The notes: a model not told the origin generated them from the sequence alone. DNA of 64,000 nucleotides from Pleomorphomonas diazotrophica (GCF_002844595.1 NZ_PJNW01000005.1:62001-126000), one strand, 5' to 3'; counted from the stretch's first letter, positions 1-11,328 are shown. Made by a program: numbers and translations.

Positions 1-2183
1 CCCATGGCGACCCCTTCGCGCTTCTGGGGCCGCATCGAGTATCGGGCGCGCGCACCGTCATCCGGACCTTCAAGCCGAACGCCCGCGCCATCGCGCTGAT
101 TGCCGCCGACGGACGCAAGCTTGCCGACTTCCAGCACGTGGAAGGCGGCCTATGGGTGGCCTTTGCCCAGGGTGACCCGGGCCTCTACCGGCTGCGTGTC
201 GAGTGGCCGAACGGCAGCCACGAAGCGGAGGATCCCTACTCCTTCGGCCCGTTGCTCGGCGAGATGGATGTCTACCTGCTGGCTGAGGGGCAGCATCGCC
301 AGCTCACCGAGACACTCGGCGCCGTGGTCACCGAGGTTGGCGGCGTGCCCGGCGTGCGTTTCGCCGTCTGGGCGCCCAATGCCCGGCGCGTGTCGGTGGT
401 CGGCAACTTCAACTCCTGGGATGGCCGCCGCCACCCGATGCGGCTCCGTCGCGAGTGCGGCGTCTGGGAACTGTTCATTCCCCGCCTTCCCATAGGCGAG
501 GCCTATAAATACGAGGTCATCGGCGTCCACGGCGAGCTTCTGCCCGACAAGGCGGATCCGGTCGCCCGTCAGTATGAGCTGGCCCCGGCCACGGCCTCCA
601 TCGTCGCCGATCCCAAGCCCTTCGAGTGGCACGACGCCACCTTCATGCGCAATCGCGCCGCCTTCCAGTCGAAGACCGCGCCCTTCTCGGTCTACGAGGT
701 GCATCCCGGCTCCTGGCAGCGGCCGGACGGCAAGCCCGTCACCTGGCGCTTCCTCGCCGAGCATCTGGTCGCCTATGTCAAGCATATGGGCTTCACCCAT
801 ATCGAGCTGTTGCCGATCATGGAGCATCCGTTCGGCGGTTCCTGGGGGTACCAGCCGCTCGGCCTGTTCGCGCCGACCGCCCGCTATGGTTCGCCGACCG
901 ACTTCGCCCGCTTCGTCGACGCCTGCCACGAGGCGGGCATCGGCGTGATCCTCGACTGGGTGCCAGCGCATTTCCCGACCGATGCCCACGGCCTCGCCCG
1001 CTTCGACGGCACGCCGCTCTACGAGCATCAGGATCCGCGCGAGGGTTTCCATCAGGACTGGAACACGCTGATCTACAACTTCGGCCGCACCGAGGTGATC
1101 GGCTTCCTGGTGGCGTCGGCGCTGGAATGGCTGAAGCGCTTCCATATCGACGGCCTTCGGGTCGATGCCGTGGCCTCGATGCTCTACCGCGACTACTCGC
1201 GCCAGCCCGGCGAGTGGATCCCCAACAAGTATGGCGGCCGGGAGAACCTGGAAGCGGTGTCCTTCATCAAGCATCTCAACGGCGTCATAGCCCACGAGGT
1301 GCCGGATGCGCTGATGATCGCCGAGGAATCCACCGCCTGGCCAGGCGTCACCGCCTCGCTTGCCGATGGAGGCCTCGGCTTCACCTACAAGTGGAACATG
1401 GGTTGGATGCACGACTCGCTCGACTATTTCTCGCTCGAGCCCGTCCATCGCAAGTACCACCACAATCAGCTGACCTTCGCGCTGATGTATGCCTATTCCG
1501 AGCGCTTCGTGCTGCCGCTCAGCCACGACGAGGTTGTGCACGGCAAGCGCTCGATCTTCGGCCGCATGCCCGGTGACGATTGGCAGCGGTTTGCCAACAT
1601 CCGTGCCTACTATGCCTTCATGTGGACCCATCCCGGCAAGAAGCTGTCCTTCATGGGCAACGAGATCGCCCAGGGGCGCGAGTGGAACCACGACGGCACC
1701 ATCGACCTCTGGCTGGAGAGCCGCGCCAGCAATCTTGGCGTCCAGCGCCTGATGCGCGACCTCAACACGCTCTATCGGGCCGAACCGGCGCTGCATGCCC
1801 GCGACTTCGATCCGGAGGGCTTCCAGTGGGTGGTGGTGGACGACAACGAGCAGTCGACGCTGGCCTACATGCGCTGGGGCTTCGAGAATGACGCGCCTTG
1901 CCTCGTGGTCGGCAACTTCACGCCGGTGCCGCGTTCAGGCTACCGGTTGGGCGTGCCGCGCGCCGGCCGGTGGCGCGAGGTGTTCAACTCCGACGCCGAG
2001 ATCTACGGCGGCTCCAACATGGGCAACAAGGGACGGCTCGCTGCCAACAATGCCCCGAGCCACGGCATGAACTTCTCGCTTGACCTCACCCTGCCGCCGC
2101 TCGCCGTCGTCATCCTGCGCTGGGACGGCGAAGCGCCCGCCGCCGAAGAAAAGCCGGCGAAGAAGGCCAAGGCGAAGAGCTGA
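1..2183 (+). CDS. glgB: 1,4-alpha-glucan branching enzyme GlgB (5' end cut by the window)
   Basis: Glycogen branching enzyme: it transfers alpha-1,4-glucan segments to 6-OH positions during cytosolic glycogen synthesis. The reading frame is open from base 3 and begins with [11 protein letters not shown], the conserved N-terminal GlgB motif, so only a few N-terminal residues plus the start codon are missing. An N-terminal CBM48-like beta domain ([20 protein letters not shown]) is followed by the GH13 barrel with [15 protein letters not shown] (nucleophile Asp), a Glu at IAEESTAW and [11 protein letters not shown]. The C-terminus ends in a short Lys/Ala-rich tail. It is convergent with dapE across a short hairpin. 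Family assignment is firm; the true start lies outside the window. Confidence 0.97.
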   Translation, partial: HGDPFALLGPHRVSGARTVIRTFKPNARAIALIAADGRKLADFQHVEGGLWVAFAQGDPGLYRLRVEWPNGSHEAEDPYSFGPLLGEMDVYLLAEGQHRQLTETLGAVVTEVGGVPGVRFAVWAPNARRVSVVGNFNSWDGRRHPMRLRRECGVWELFIPRLPIGEAYKYEVIGVHGELLPDKADPVARQYELAPATASIVADPKPFEWHDATFMRNRAAFQSKTAPFSVYEVHPGSWQRPDGKPVTWRFLAEHLVAYVKHMGFTHIELLPIMEHPFGGSWGYQPLGLFAPTARYGSPTDFARFVDACHEAGIGVILDWVPAHFPTDAHGLARFDGTPLYEHQDPREGFHQDWNTLIYNFGRTEVIGFLVASALEWLKRFHIDGLRVDAVASMLYRDYSRQPGEWIPNKYGGRENLEAVSFIKHLNGVIAHEVPDALMIAEESTAWPGVTASLADGGLGFTYKWNMGWMHDSLDYFSLEPVHRKYHHNQLTFALMYAYSERFVLPLSHDEVVHGKRSIFGRMPGDDWQRFANIRAYYAFMWTHPGKKLSFMGNEIAQGREWNHDGTIDLWLESRASNLGVQRLMRDLNTLYRAEPALHARDFDPEGFQWVVVDDNEQSTLAYMRWGFENDAPCLVVGNFTPVPRSGYRLGVPRAGRWREVFNSDAEIYGGSNMGNKGRLAANNAPSHGMNFSLDLTLPPLAVVILRWDGEAPAAEEKPAKKAKAKS

Positions 2184-2196
2184 GGCTCGGCAAGAC

Positions 2197-2217
2197 GGGA
2201 GGCCTTCGAGGCCTCCC
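2197..2217. terminator. Hairpin between convergent glgB and dapE
   Basis: A perfect 8-bp stem (GGGAGGCC / GGCCTCCC) with a TTCGA loop lies 13 bases after the glgB stop and directly abuts the dapE stop codon on the other strand. Neither strand has a good T-run, so it may act as a bidirectional terminator or simply as a 3' stabilising hairpin. Confidence 0.6.
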
Positions 2218-3405
2218 TCATTCTGCGAAGTAGCGATCCAGGAAGGCGCGGTAGATCGCTTTCAGGCGATGAAGGTCATCAAGCGCCACGTGTTCGTCGA
2301 TCTTGTGCATGGTCTGGCCGACGAGGCCGAACTCGACGACCGGGCAGTAGTTCTTGATGAAGCGGGCGTCCGACGTGCCGCCGGTGGTGGAGAGTTCCGG
2401 CCGGCGGCCGGTGACCGCCTCGACGGCGTCCGACAGGCCACCGATCAGGGTGGCGTCGTGGGTCAGGAAGGACACCGCGTTGGTCGGTTCGAAGATCAGC
2501 TCATAGGCAAGCGGGGTCGGCCGCCCGGTGCGCAATGGAGCGGCTTCAACTGCCCGCCGGACCCTTCCCTTGATCTCCTCGTGCAGCGCTTCGACCGTCC
2601 AGATGTCGTTGAAGCGGATGTTGAAGGCGATCTCCACCTCGGCCGGGACGACGTTGGTGGCGCGGTTGCCGGTCTCGACCGAGGTGACCTCGAGGTTGGA
2701 CGGTTGGAAGCGCTCGTTGCCGGTGTCGAACGGCGGGTCCATCAGCGCGGCGATGACCGCTGGCGCCACACGCAACGGATTGTCGGCGAGGTGCGGATAG
2801 GCGACATGGCCCTGCACGCCCCGGAGCTTGACGAAACCGGACAGCGAGCCGCGACGGCCAACCTTGATCATGTCGCCGAGGGCGCCGGGATTGGTCGGTT
2901 CGCCGACGATGGCATGGCTGAAGCGTTCGCCGCGCTTTGACGCCCAGTCGAGGAGCTTCACGGTGCCATTGATCGACGGCCCCTCCTCATCGCCGGTGAT
3001 CAGGAAGGAGATGCGGCCACCGAAGTCGCGGCCATTGTCCTCGACGAAATCGAGGACGGCGGCGGCAAAGGCGGCGATGCCGCCCTTCATGTCGACGGCG
3101 CCACGACCGTAGAGCTTGCCATTCTCGATGTCACCGGCGAACGGGCCGTGGCTCCAGAGGTCAAGCTTGCCGGGCGGTACCACGTCGGTGTGGCCGGCGA
3201 AGGTGAGGTGACGGTTGCCGGCACCGATGCCGGCAAAGAGATTCTCGACATCGGGCGTGCCTTCGTCGCTGAAGACGGGGCGGTCCACCTGGAACCCGGC
3301 CGGCATCAGCAGACTTTCGAGGAAAGCGAGCGCCCCGCCCTCAGTTGGCGTCACCGACGGGCACATTAGGAGGTCGCGGGCAATGGCGACGGGATCGTGG
3401 GGCAT
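2218..3405 (-). CDS. dapE: Succinyl-diaminopimelate desuccinylase DapE
   Basis: Zinc-dependent M20 hydrolase that removes succinate from N-succinyl-LL-2,6-diaminopimelate in lysine and peptidoglycan precursor synthesis. Metal-ligand motifs are visible in order: AGHTDVVPPG, GRGAVDMKGG, TGDEEGPSING and, near the C-terminus, MHKIDEHV; the dimerisation domain contains GVQGHVAYPH. The start chosen (MPHDPVAIARDLL, 395 residues) has GAGGACAAGG just upstream. A longer in-frame opening exists, but its extra 19 residues do not resemble the family. It lies 72 bases downstream of dapD on the same strand, so the two consecutive lysine-pathway steps are probably co-transcribed. Confidence 0.95.
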   Translation of the reverse strand: MPHDPVAIARDLLMCPSVTPTEGGALAFLESLLMPAGFQVDRPVFSDEGTPDVENLFAGIGAGNRHLTFAGHTDVVPPGKLDLWSHGPFAGDIENGKLYGRGAVDMKGGIAAFAAAVLDFVEDNGRDFGGRISFLITGDEEGPSINGTVKLLDWASKRGERFSHAIVGEPTNPGALGDMIKVGRRGSLSGFVKLRGVQGHVAYPHLADNPLRVAPAVIAALMDPPFDTGNERFQPSNLEVTSVETGNRATNVVPAEVEIAFNIRFNDIWTVEALHEEIKGRVRRAVEAAPLRTGRPTPLAYELIFEPTNAVSFLTHDATLIGGLSDAVEAVTGRRPELSTTGGTSDARFIKNYCPVVEFGLVGQTMHKIDEHVALDDLHRLKAIYRAFLDRYFAE

Positions 3406-3477
3406 ATCCTTGTCCTCGAATGCAAACAGCCGGCAGTTTCCCGCCGGCCGTTCGGATAGCACGGATTGATCTTCAGG

Positions 3478-4341
<864 letters not shown>

Positions 4342-4664
4342 GTTGATCTCCGAATGGGCCATGCAGGATTGGCATCGGTTTCGTGCTTTAGGGGTTTTGC
4401 CCTGATCACGCAACAAAAGCAGCGGTTTTCCGGGACAGATCGTTTTCGGTCCGGGTAGTTGCCAGCCGGCGGAGAAGGTGAAGCAAGCCGGGCTAGCCAG
4501 ACTATGAAGATATCCGCCGATTCAATATCTTACGCCGAGCCCTGCACTTATCCGGAGGCGTGCGAAGGGCAGTGTTACTCAACGAGGGCAGGCGCTGCGA
4601 TCGCCGCAGGCCTGCCGAATAAGTAATATCACGCCACCGCGTCGGACTGGCGTTGCCCGGCCGG
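4342..4664. other. Intergenic region between dapD and the helicase, with one inverted repeat
   Basis: This stretch carries the promoter side of dapD and the 3' side of the helicase gene. No coding signal was seen. An imperfect hairpin is centred on 4587-4616 (outer arms GGCAGGC and GCCTGCC). It lies about 50 bases past the helicase stop but lacks a following T-run, so it is only a weak terminator candidate. Confidence 0.4.
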
Positions 4665-6476
4665 TCAATGGGCCTTTCGGTCCTTTTTCTTGGCCTTGTA
4701 GGGTGGCTTGCCGTCGCGCGGCGCCTCCTTGTAGGGCGGCTTGCCATCGCGCGAAGGCTCCTTATACGGCGGCTTCGCCTTGCCCTTGGGCCGATCATCG
4801 CCCTTGAACCGATCGTCGTTCCGCCGTGGCTTGTCCTTGCGCGGACCGGCAGGCGGCGCCACCGGAGGGCCATCGGCGCGGGAGATGCGCACATTCTCGT
4901 CATTGCCGGCAGCGGCGAGCCGTTCCATGGCAGCAATACCGCCGGGAGCCACCTCGGCAAATGTCTCGCCATCGGCGAGGCGGATGGCGCCGAAGTCGCG
5001 GCCCTTGAGGCCGGACTGGCGGCAGAGGAAGGCCAGAACGCGTTTCACCTCGGCGCCGTCGCGGCGGCCGACCGACAGGCGGAACCAGGCAGAACCGGTG
5101 AAGTCCACCGTCTCCCGCACCATCGGTCGGTCCGGGGCGTCGGTGCGGCGCGGCTTGCGCTCCACCGGATCGCTGATTTCTTCGGGCGCCGGCAGACGGG
5201 TACGCGCAAGGCGGACGAAGGCGGCGGCCAGTTCCTCCGCCGTCCGTCCTTCGGCGAGGCGGCTTGCAAAGGCGCGCTCGTCCTCGCCCATTTCCTCCGA
5301 GAGAAGCGGATCGGCAAGGAGGCGCTCCTCGTCGAGCCGCCGGATGGCGTCGGCCGACGGCGCCGCCTCGGAAAAGAGTTCGATGCCGGCCCCGGCGAGC
5401 AGGCTTTCCGCCCGCCGACGGCGGGTGGACGGCACGAGCAGGATGGAAACACCCTTTCGCCCGGCGCGGCCGGTCCGGCCGGAGCGGTGAAGCAGCACCT
5501 CGCTGTCGTGCGGCAGGTCGGCGTGAATGACGAGGCCGAGATCGGGCACGTCGATGCCGCGCGCGGCCACGTCGGTGGCGACGCAAACGCGGGCTCGTCC
5601 GTCGCGCAGGGCCGACAGCGCCTCGTTACGCTCGCCCTGCCCCATTTCGCCTGACAGCGCCACCACCGAGAAGCCGCGCTCCAGAAGTGCACCGGTGAGG
5701 CGCTTCACGCCCTCGCGCGTGCCGCAGAACACGATCGAGGTGGCCGCATCGTGGAATCGCAGCAGATTGACCACCGCCTTCTCGATCTCATGCGGAAAGA
5801 CCCGAACGGCGTGGTACTCAATGTCGGCGTGGACCTCGCCATCTTCGGCGACATCGACGCGCGCTGCGTCCTTGCGCATGAAGTCGCGGGCGAGGCGGAC
5901 GATGTCGGCTGGAAGCGTCGCCGAGAAGAGCAAGGTCTGGCGGTCGGCCGGGGCGGCGCCCAACAGCTTTTCGAGGTCTTCGCGGAAGCCAAGGTCGAGC
6001 ATTTCGTCGGCTTCGTCGAGCACCACGGCGACCGCGTCGGTCAGGTCGAGGTTGCCGCGGTCCAGATGGTCGCAAAGGCGACCGGGCGTGCCGACCACGA
6101 TATGGGCGCCCTGCGCGAGCTGGCGCTGCTCGCGGCGCGGGTCCATGCCGCCGACGCAGGAGACGAGGCGGGCACCGGTTTCGCCATAGAGCCAGGTGAG
6201 CTCACGCGTCACCTGCAGCGCCAGTTCGCGGGTCGGCGCGACGACGAGCGCGAGCGGCTTTCCGGCCGCCGCGAAAATCTCAGCCGGGCCGAGCAGGCGC
6301 TCGGCGAGGGCCATGCCGAAGGCAACGGTCTTGCCCGAGCCGGTTCGGGCGGACACCAGCATGTCGGCGCCGGCGAGTTCCGGCGCGGTGACGGCCAATT
6401 GGACGGCGGTCGGATCGGCATAGCCACGGGCGGCGAGCGCCCGTGCCAATGCGGGATGAGCTTGAGAAAAGGACAT
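4665..6476 (-). CDS. DEAD-box RNA helicase with DbpA-like RNA-binding domain
   Basis: ATP-dependent RNA helicase, probably acting in ribosome assembly or RNA turnover. Motifs in order: a Q-motif region (ADPTAVQLAV), Walker A SARTGSGKT, PTRELALQV, GTPGRLCDH, DEAD (VLDEADEMLD), SAT (LLFSATLP), ATDVAARGIDVP and HRSGRTGRAG. Residues near 450-530 (FRLSVGRRDGAEVKRVLAFL) match the DbpA RNA-binding fold that targets 23S rRNA hairpins in other species. The C-terminus is a basic low-complexity tail with three 11-residue repeats of the GKPPYKE type. The start MSFSQAHPALARAL (603 residues) replaces a longer, unconvincing opening. Helicase identity is sure; the exact RNA target is inferred. Confidence 0.9.
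   Translation of the reverse strand: MSFSQAHPALARALAARGYADPTAVQLAVTAPELAGADMLVSARTGSGKTVAFGMALAERLLGPAEIFAAAGKPLALVVAPTRELALQVTRELTWLYGETGARLVSCVGGMDPRREQRQLAQGAHIVVGTPGRLCDHLDRGNLDLTDAVAVVLDEADEMLDLGFREDLEKLLGAAPADRQTLLFSATLPADIVRLARDFMRKDAARVDVAEDGEVHADIEYHAVRVFPHEIEKAVVNLLRFHDAATSIVFCGTREGVKRLTGALLERGFSVVALSGEMGQGERNEALSALRDGRARVCVATDVAARGIDVPDLGLVIHADLPHDSEVLLHRSGRTGRAGRKGVSILLVPSTRRRRAESLLAGAGIELFSEAAPSADAIRRLDEERLLADPLLSEEMGEDERAFASRLAEGRTAEELAAAFVRLARTRLPAPEEISDPVERKPRRTDAPDRPMVRETVDFTGSAWFRLSVGRRDGAEVKRVLAFLCRQSGLKGRDFGAIRLADGETFAEVAPGGIAAMERLAAAGNDENVRISRADGPPVAPPAGPRKDKPRRNDDRFKGDDRPKGKAKPPYKEPSRDGKPPYKEAPRDGKPPYKAKKKDRKAH
4696..4778 (-). repeat. Tandem 33-bp repeat in the helicase C-terminal tail
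   Basis: Three copies of a 33-bp unit, in frame, encode an 11-residue motif close to KPPYKEPSRDG. The third copy has diverged at several wobble positions. This is a basic, proline/tyrosine-rich tail of the kind found on cold-adapted or ribosome-assembly helicases. Confidence 0.85.
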
Positions 6477-6527
6477 TAGCTTCCTGGGAGGAGCGCGCGA
6501 GCAGCGGCGGAGGCCGGCACAGCGCGG

Positions 6528-6560
6528 AAAAAGCGAAGCCTTGTCATACAGGCGAAGGCT
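6528..6560 (-). terminator. Rho-independent terminator downstream of the HAD gene
   Basis: Read on the minus strand: a 6-bp stem (AGCCTT / AAGGCT) with a 12-base loop, then TCGC and five T residues. It lies about 35 bases after the HAD phosphatase stop and would end the argB-HAD transcript before the helicase gene. Confidence 0.55.
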
Positions 6561-6592
6561 CGATTTCGCCACCCCTCGTGGCGCATGGCTCG

Positions 6593-7288
6593 TCAGCCGG
6601 AAAGCGCATCAATGATGCGGGAGAGGAAACCGGACAGGTCGGCGGTAATGAAGTCGGCATCCGGCGATGCCGGTGGCGGCGCTTGCCGCCCGGTCACCAG
6701 CACCGTGCGCATGCCGAGGGCCCGTGGCACGACGAGATTGCGCGGCGCATCCTCGAACATCGCCGCGGTGACCGGTTTGATGGCGAAGCGGTCGAGAAAG
6801 GCGGCATAGGTCGCCTCTGCCGGCTTCGGCAGATAGTCGGCGTCGGCAATGTCGAAGACGCCATCGAACCGGTCGGCGATGGCAAGGCAGGCGAGCGTTT
6901 CGCCGACATGGGCATGGGTGCCCGAGGTCAGGATGAACTTGCGGCCCGGCAGGCGCAACAGCGCCTCGGCGAGCCTCGCGTCCGGGACGAGCGCCGAACG
7001 ATCGATGGCATGGACGTCGGCAAGAAAATCGGCGGGGTCGACACCGTGCTCTTCCATGAGCCCCCGAAGCGTCGTGCCGTAACGGGCGGCGTATTCCTTC
7101 TGAAGGGCGGCAGCGTCCGCGGCAGTCAGGCCGGTCGCCCGTGCCGTGTAGGCACGGATGCGGCCCATCACGGCCGTGAAAACGCCGCTCTCCGGCGGAT
7201 AGAGCGTGTCGTCGAGGTCGAAGATCCAGTCCCGAACGCCAGCAAAGACCGAGAGATCGTCGCCGGCGGGCACCTTTCCGGTCGGCAT
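6593..7288 (-). CDS. HAD-family pyrimidine 5'-nucleotidase-like phosphatase
   Basis: Cytosolic haloacid-dehalogenase-fold phosphatase of 231 residues. Motif I is DWIFDLDDTLYPP (nucleophile and acid/base Asp pair), motif II is FILTSGT, the motif III Lys is in YLPKPAEATY, and motif IV is AMFEDAPRNL. The DLDDTLY form and helical cap are typical of the Sdt1/PpnN-like pyrimidine 5'-nucleotidase group often found next to argB in Rhizobiales; the substrate cannot be read from sequence. Its ATG overlaps the argB stop by one base (TGATG), so translation is probably coupled. Confidence 0.85.
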   Translation of the reverse strand: MPTGKVPAGDDLSVFAGVRDWIFDLDDTLYPPESGVFTAVMGRIRAYTARATGLTAADAAALQKEYAARYGTTLRGLMEEHGVDPADFLADVHAIDRSALVPDARLAEALLRLPGRKFILTSGTHAHVGETLACLAIADRFDGVFDIADADYLPKPAEATYAAFLDRFAIKPVTAAMFEDAPRNLVVPRALGMRTVLVTGRQAPPPASPDADFITADLSGFLSRIIDALSG

Positions 7289-8193
7289 CAGCGGCGGATC
7301 AGCGTACCGGCGCCGGTCTCGGTGAAGATCTCCAGGAGGACGGCATGCGCCGTCTTGCCGTTGACGATCACCGCCGCGTCGACGCCGCGCTTCAGCGCGT
7401 CGAAGCAGGTTTCCACCTTGGGGATCATGCCGCCGGAAATGGTGCCGTCGGCGATCAGCGCCTGCGCCTCGGCGCGCGTCAGCTGCTTGAGAAGGTGGCC
7501 GTCGCGATCGAGCACGCCCGGCACGTCGGTCAGGAACAGCAGGCGTGCGGCGTGCAGCGCACCGGCGATGGCGCCGGCGAAGGTGTCGGCGTTGACGTTG
7601 TAGGTCTCTCCGTCGACGCCGGGGGCGACGGGCGCCACCACGGGGATCAGATCCTCCTTGGCCACCATGTCGAGCACGGCCGGGTTCACCACCTTGGGCT
7701 CACCGACGAAGCCGAGGTCGATCACCTTTTCCATCTCGCTGTCCGGATCGCGCATGGTGCGCGTCGCCTTCTCGACGGTGACGAGATTGCCGTCCTTGCC
7801 GCAGAGGCCTATGGCCCTGCCGCCCTCGGCGTTGATCGCCGAGACGATCTGCTTGTTGATCGAACCGGCCAGCACCATCTCGACGATTTCCATGGTGGCG
7901 CGGTCGGTGACGCGCAGGCCGTTCTTGAACTCGCTCTTGATGCCGAGCTTGTCGAGCATCGAACCGATCTGCGGTCCGCCGCCATGCACGACGATCGGCT
8001 TCATGCCGGACTGCTTCAGCAGCACGATGTCGCGGGCGAAGGCGCGGGCGAGATCGGGATCGCCCATGGCGTGGCCGCCGTATTTGACCACGATGGTCTT
8101 GTCGTCATAGCGCTGCATGTAGGGCAGCGCCTCCGAGATGATGCGGGCGCGCGACAGCATCGCTTCGGCGGATTCGGTCGTGGATGTGGTCAT
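7288..8193 (-). CDS. argB: Acetylglutamate kinase ArgB
   Basis: Phosphorylates N-acetyl-L-glutamate, the second and usually feedback-regulated step of arginine synthesis. The protein has 301 residues. It shows the amino-acid-kinase motifs [21 protein letters not shown], a substrate loop around [18 protein letters not shown], and [11 protein letters not shown] for nucleotide binding. The N-terminal extension before [10 protein letters not shown] resembles the helix through which arginine-sensitive NAGKs form hexamers, so arginine control is plausible (inference). It lies downstream of yihA and overlaps the HAD gene. Confidence 0.96.
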   Translation of the reverse strand: MTTSTTESAEAMLSRARIISEALPYMQRYDDKTIVVKYGGHAMGDPDLARAFARDIVLLKQSGMKPIVVHGGGPQIGSMLDKLGIKSEFKNGLRVTDRATMEIVEMVLAGSINKQIVSAINAEGGRAIGLCGKDGNLVTVEKATRTMRDPDSEMEKVIDLGFVGEPKVVNPAVLDMVAKEDLIPVVAPVAPGVDGETYNVNADTFAGAIAGALHAARLLFLTDVPGVLDRDGHLLKQLTRAEAQALIADGTISGGMIPKVETCFDALKRGVDAAVIVNGKTAHAVLLEIFTETGAGTLIRR

Positions 8194-8299
8194 GGCGGCC
8201 TCGCGTCGGTTGGATCGACAAGGCCTATAGCCGATCGGGGGGGCAGGCTCAACGCCTGAACCATGGGGCTTCCGACCCGGAACTGCCTAAAATGACGGC

Positions 8300-8950
8300 T
8301 CAGGCGCCGGCCAGCAGCCGGGAAATCGCCGCTCGCAGTTCCTCCACGCCGGCGCCCTTCTCGCTGGAGGTGGCGAGCACCTCAGGGAAGGCGGCCGGAC
8401 GCTTGCGGATGCGCTCGGCGGTGTCGGCGAGCACCTTGTCGATGCCGCCCGGCTTCAGCTTGTCGGCCTTGGTCAGCACGATCTGGTAGGAGACGGCCGC
8501 CTTGTCGAGCAGCGTCAGCACATCCTCGTCGTTCTTCTTGAGGCCATGGCGGGCGTCGATCAGCACGTAGACGCGGCGCAGATTCGGACGGCCGCGCAGA
8601 TAATCGCGGATCAGCGCGTTCCAGACGTCGACCTTCTCCTTCGGCGCCTCGGCATAGCCATAGCCGGGCATGTCGACGAGCAGGAGGCCGGCCTCGACTT
8701 CCGGCCGGAACAGGTTGAGTTCCTGCGTGCGGCCGGGCGTGTTGGAGGTGCGGGCCAAGCCTTGCTGGCCAGTCAGGGCGTTGATGAGGCTCGACTTGCC
8801 GACATTGGAACGGCCGGCGAAGGCCACCTCGATGGTTCCGGCGATCGGCGGCAGGTCGTTTGCCTGCGCCATGCCGCGGACGAAGGTCCAGGGACGGGCG
8901 AACAGGAGGCGCGTCGCTTCGGGATCGATCGCGGTGCGGGTCTCGTCCAT
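8300..8950 (-). CDS. engB: Ribosome biogenesis GTPase YihA/EngB (YsxC)
   Basis: Essential small GTPase for late large-subunit assembly. The protein of 216 residues carries G1 ([10 protein letters not shown]), a G2 region ([11 protein letters not shown]), G3 (VDMPGYGYA), G4 (VLTKADKLK) and G5 (ATSSEKGAG). The start [17 protein letters not shown] was chosen because the 75 residues upstream in frame look non-coding and span the terminator-like hairpin after yidC. It follows yidC in the conserved rpmH-rnpA-yidC-yihA-argB order. Confidence 0.94.
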   Translation of the reverse strand: MDETRTAIDPEATRLLFARPWTFVRGMAQANDLPPIAGTIEVAFAGRSNVGKSSLINALTGQQGLARTSNTPGRTQELNLFRPEVEAGLLLVDMPGYGYAEAPKEKVDVWNALIRDYLRGRPNLRRVYVLIDARHGLKKNDEDVLTLLDKAAVSYQIVLTKADKLKPGGIDKVLADTAERIRKRPAAFPEVLATSSEKGAGVEELRAAISRLLAGA

Positions 8951-8989
8951 CGTTGCGGTTCCTGAGCTGTCGGAAGCGGGCGATCCTCG

Positions 8990-9029
8990 CCCTGTAAAGG
9001 AAACGGACCGGCTGGGTATAGCCGGTCCG
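8990..9029 (-). terminator. Strong hairpin between yidC and engB
   Basis: A perfect 10-bp stem (CGGACCGGCT / AGCCGGTCCG, 9004-9029) with a 6-base loop, followed on the minus strand by TTTCCTTT. It sits 29 bases after the yidC stop. It could separate rpmH-rnpA-yidC from engB or only attenuate read-through. Confidence 0.65.
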
Positions 9030-9057
9030 CAGGATTTTACGAGCTTTGGCGGCGATT

Positions 9058-10869
9058 TCAGCCGGCTTTCGGCTTTCTGGCGAAGGTCGTCTTCAGATTG
9101 TCGAACAGCTCGATCTTGACGCCGTGCTTCTTCATGATCAGCGACTGCTGCAGGATCGACAGCAGGTTGTTCCACGACCAGTAGATGACAAGGCCGGCCG
9201 GGAAAGACGCCATCATGAAGGTGAAGACGATCGGCATCCAGGTGAACAGCATCGCCTGCGTCGGATCGGGTGGCGCCGGGTTGAGCTTCATCTGGACGAA
9301 CATGGTAATGCCCATGATGATCGGCCAGATGCCGAGCATCAGGAACTGCGGCGGCATCCAGGGGATCAGCCCGAACAGATTGAAGATGGTCGTCGGGTCG
9401 GCAGCCGACAGGTCATGGATCCAGCCGAAGAAGGGCGCGTGACGCATTTCGATGGTCACGTAGAGCACCTTGTAGAGCGAGAAGAACACCGGGATCTGCA
9501 CGAGGATCGGCAGGCAGCCGGCCAGCGGGTTGATCTTCTCCCGCTTGTAGAGCTCCATCGTCTCCTGCTGCTGCTTGACCTTGTCGTCCGGGTACTTGGC
9601 CTTGATGTCGGCCATGGCCGGCTGCAACAGCTTCATCTTGGTCATCGACGCGTAGGACTTGTTGGCGAGCGGGAAGAAGATCGCCTTGACGATCAGCGTC
9701 ACCAACAGGATGGCGATGCCGAAGTTGCCGACCAGATTGTAGAGATAATCGATCAGCAGGAACATCGGCTTGGTGATCCAGTAGAACCAGCCCCAGTCGA
9801 TCATGCGGTCGAACTTGACGATGCCGAGATCCCGCTCATAGGCGTCGACGCGCGCCACCGTCTTGGCGCCGGCGAACAGGCGCGTCTCGGTGGCTGCCGT
9901 GCCGCCGGCGGGAACCTCTAGGGGATCGCGAAGGTAGTTGGCCTGATAGGTATCGACGTCGCCGGCCAGCGCCCAGGAGAAGCGCGGCTGGAAGGAGACG
10001 CCGCCCTCGGGAATAAGCGCTGTCGCCCAATACTTGTCGGTGATGCCAAGCCAGCCGGAGGTGACCGGACCGGGCTTCACGCCTTCGCTGTCCTTCAGAT
10101 CCTTGTAGGTAGTCTCGGTGAGCCCTTCGTCGCCGAAGACGCCGAGCAGGCCCTCGTGCAACACCCAGGCGCCCGGCACCTGCGGCGTGCCATAGCGGGT
10201 GACGAGGCCATAGGGATAAACGGTAGCGGCAGTAGCCGACGTGTTGGCGACGCTGTCCTTCACCGTGAACATGGCGTGGGAGTCGACCGAGATCTCGCGG
10301 GTGAAGACGAAGCCGGCGCCATTGTCCCAGGTCAGGGTTACCGGCGTCGACGGCGTCAGGCGCGCGCCCTCCGGCGCGGTCCAGAGCGTATCGGCGCCCG
10401 GCAGCTTCACACCGGCCCCGGCCGGCGCCATGAAGCCGAACTCGGCATAGTAGGCATGGTTGGTGCCGAAGGGATTGAGCAGCTTCACCAGCGGCGAGTT
10501 GGGCTCGATGGTGTCGCGATAGAGCTTCAGCGACAGATCGTCGATGCGGGCGCCAGCAAGGCTGATCGAGCCGGTGAGCTCCGGCGTGTCGATCGCCACG
10601 CGGGGGCTGCGGGCGAGCGCTTCCTCGCGGGAAACGAAAGCCGCCGTGGTGTTGGTGCCAACCGTCGGCGCCGTGCCCTCGGCCGCCGAACCGCTGGCGG
10701 CGGTTCCGCCGGTCGGAGCGGTGGTCGTCGTCTGGCCCGCCTTCTGCTCGGCCGCCTGCTGGGCGACCTGGGCCTTTTCGAGCTGCGGGCCAGCGACGAA
10801 ATACTGCCAGCCGAGCAGCACGGCCAGCGACAGCGCAATGGCCAGGATCATGTTGCGGTTTTCGGTCAT
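9058..10869 (-). CDS. yidC: Membrane protein insertase YidC
   Basis: Inserts and folds inner-membrane proteins with or without SecYEG. The protein has 603 residues. An N-terminal transmembrane anchor ([19 protein letters not shown]) is followed by a Thr/Ala-rich linker, the large periplasmic P1 beta domain (about 80-340) and the conserved C-terminal membrane core (from about [18 protein letters not shown]), including [20 protein letters not shown] and the last helices near [15 protein letters not shown]. The ATG overlaps the rnpA stop (ATGA), which implies coupled translation. No yidD lies between rnpA and yidC. Confidence 0.97.
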   Translation of the reverse strand: MTENRNMILAIALSLAVLLGWQYFVAGPQLEKAQVAQQAAEQKAGQTTTTAPTGGTAASGSAAEGTAPTVGTNTTAAFVSREEALARSPRVAIDTPELTGSISLAGARIDDLSLKLYRDTIEPNSPLVKLLNPFGTNHAYYAEFGFMAPAGAGVKLPGADTLWTAPEGARLTPSTPVTLTWDNGAGFVFTREISVDSHAMFTVKDSVANTSATAATVYPYGLVTRYGTPQVPGAWVLHEGLLGVFGDEGLTETTYKDLKDSEGVKPGPVTSGWLGITDKYWATALIPEGGVSFQPRFSWALAGDVDTYQANYLRDPLEVPAGGTAATETRLFAGAKTVARVDAYERDLGIVKFDRMIDWGWFYWITKPMFLLIDYLYNLVGNFGIAILLVTLIVKAIFFPLANKSYASMTKMKLLQPAMADIKAKYPDDKVKQQQETMELYKREKINPLAGCLPILVQIPVFFSLYKVLYVTIEMRHAPFFGWIHDLSAADPTTIFNLFGLIPWMPPQFLMLGIWPIIMGITMFVQMKLNPAPPDPTQAMLFTWMPIVFTFMMASFPAGLVIYWSWNNLLSILQQSLIMKKHGVKIELFDNLKTTFARKPKAG

Positions 10870-11276
10870 GGACCTTTATCTTCCTCGCTCGGCGCCGGCT
10901 TCAGCGCCCCCTTGCCGCCGCGCGGCCCCGTCTTGTCGGAGGCCGCAGCGCGAACGGCGCCGACCACTTCGGCGACCAGATCGGTGAACGGCATGTCCAG
11001 CGCCGGGCGGCGGCCGACCAGCACGAAATCGCGCTTGGGGTCGGCGACCGCGGCGCCGGCGAGCCGCACCGCTTCCTTGAGGCGGCGCCGGATGCGGTTG
11101 CGCACCACGGCGTTGCCCATCTTCTTGGTCACCGTGAAACCAAAGCGGGCATCCGCCTCGGCGTCATCTTCCACCGCATCGGGGCGGCGGAGCGATTGCA
11201 GCAAAAAGCCGCGCCGGGGTGTACGGGCACCCCGGGCGACTTTTACGTAGTCATTTCGCTTTTTCAGCCGCTTCAT
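10866..11276 (-). CDS. rnpA: Ribonuclease P protein component RnpA
   Basis: Protein subunit of RNase P, which matures tRNA 5' ends together with the RNA subunit (not in this window). The protein has 136 residues. It begins MKRLKKRNDYVKVARG and contains FGFTVTKKMGNAVVRNRIRRRLKEAVR, with the signature RNR motif that contacts the RNA. The C-terminal 25 residues form a Gly/Lys-rich tail. The start matches the family; the longer frame adds 15 implausible residues. It lies between rpmH (52-base gap) and yidC (4-base overlap). Confidence 0.95.
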   Translation of the reverse strand: MKRLKKRNDYVKVARGARTPRRGFLLQSLRRPDAVEDDAEADARFGFTVTKKMGNAVVRNRIRRRLKEAVRLAGAAVADPKRDFVLVGRRPALDMPFTDLVAEVVGAVRAAASDKTGPRGGKGALKPAPSEEDKGP

Positions 11277-11328
11277 GTCTGGCGCCTCGCGAGCCGGATG
11301 GCCGGCGTCCGCCAAGAACAAGGGCCGA

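Noticed and set aside
150-1796. Minus-strand frame of 548 codons opposite glgB
   Set aside because: Shadow frame of the branching enzyme gene.
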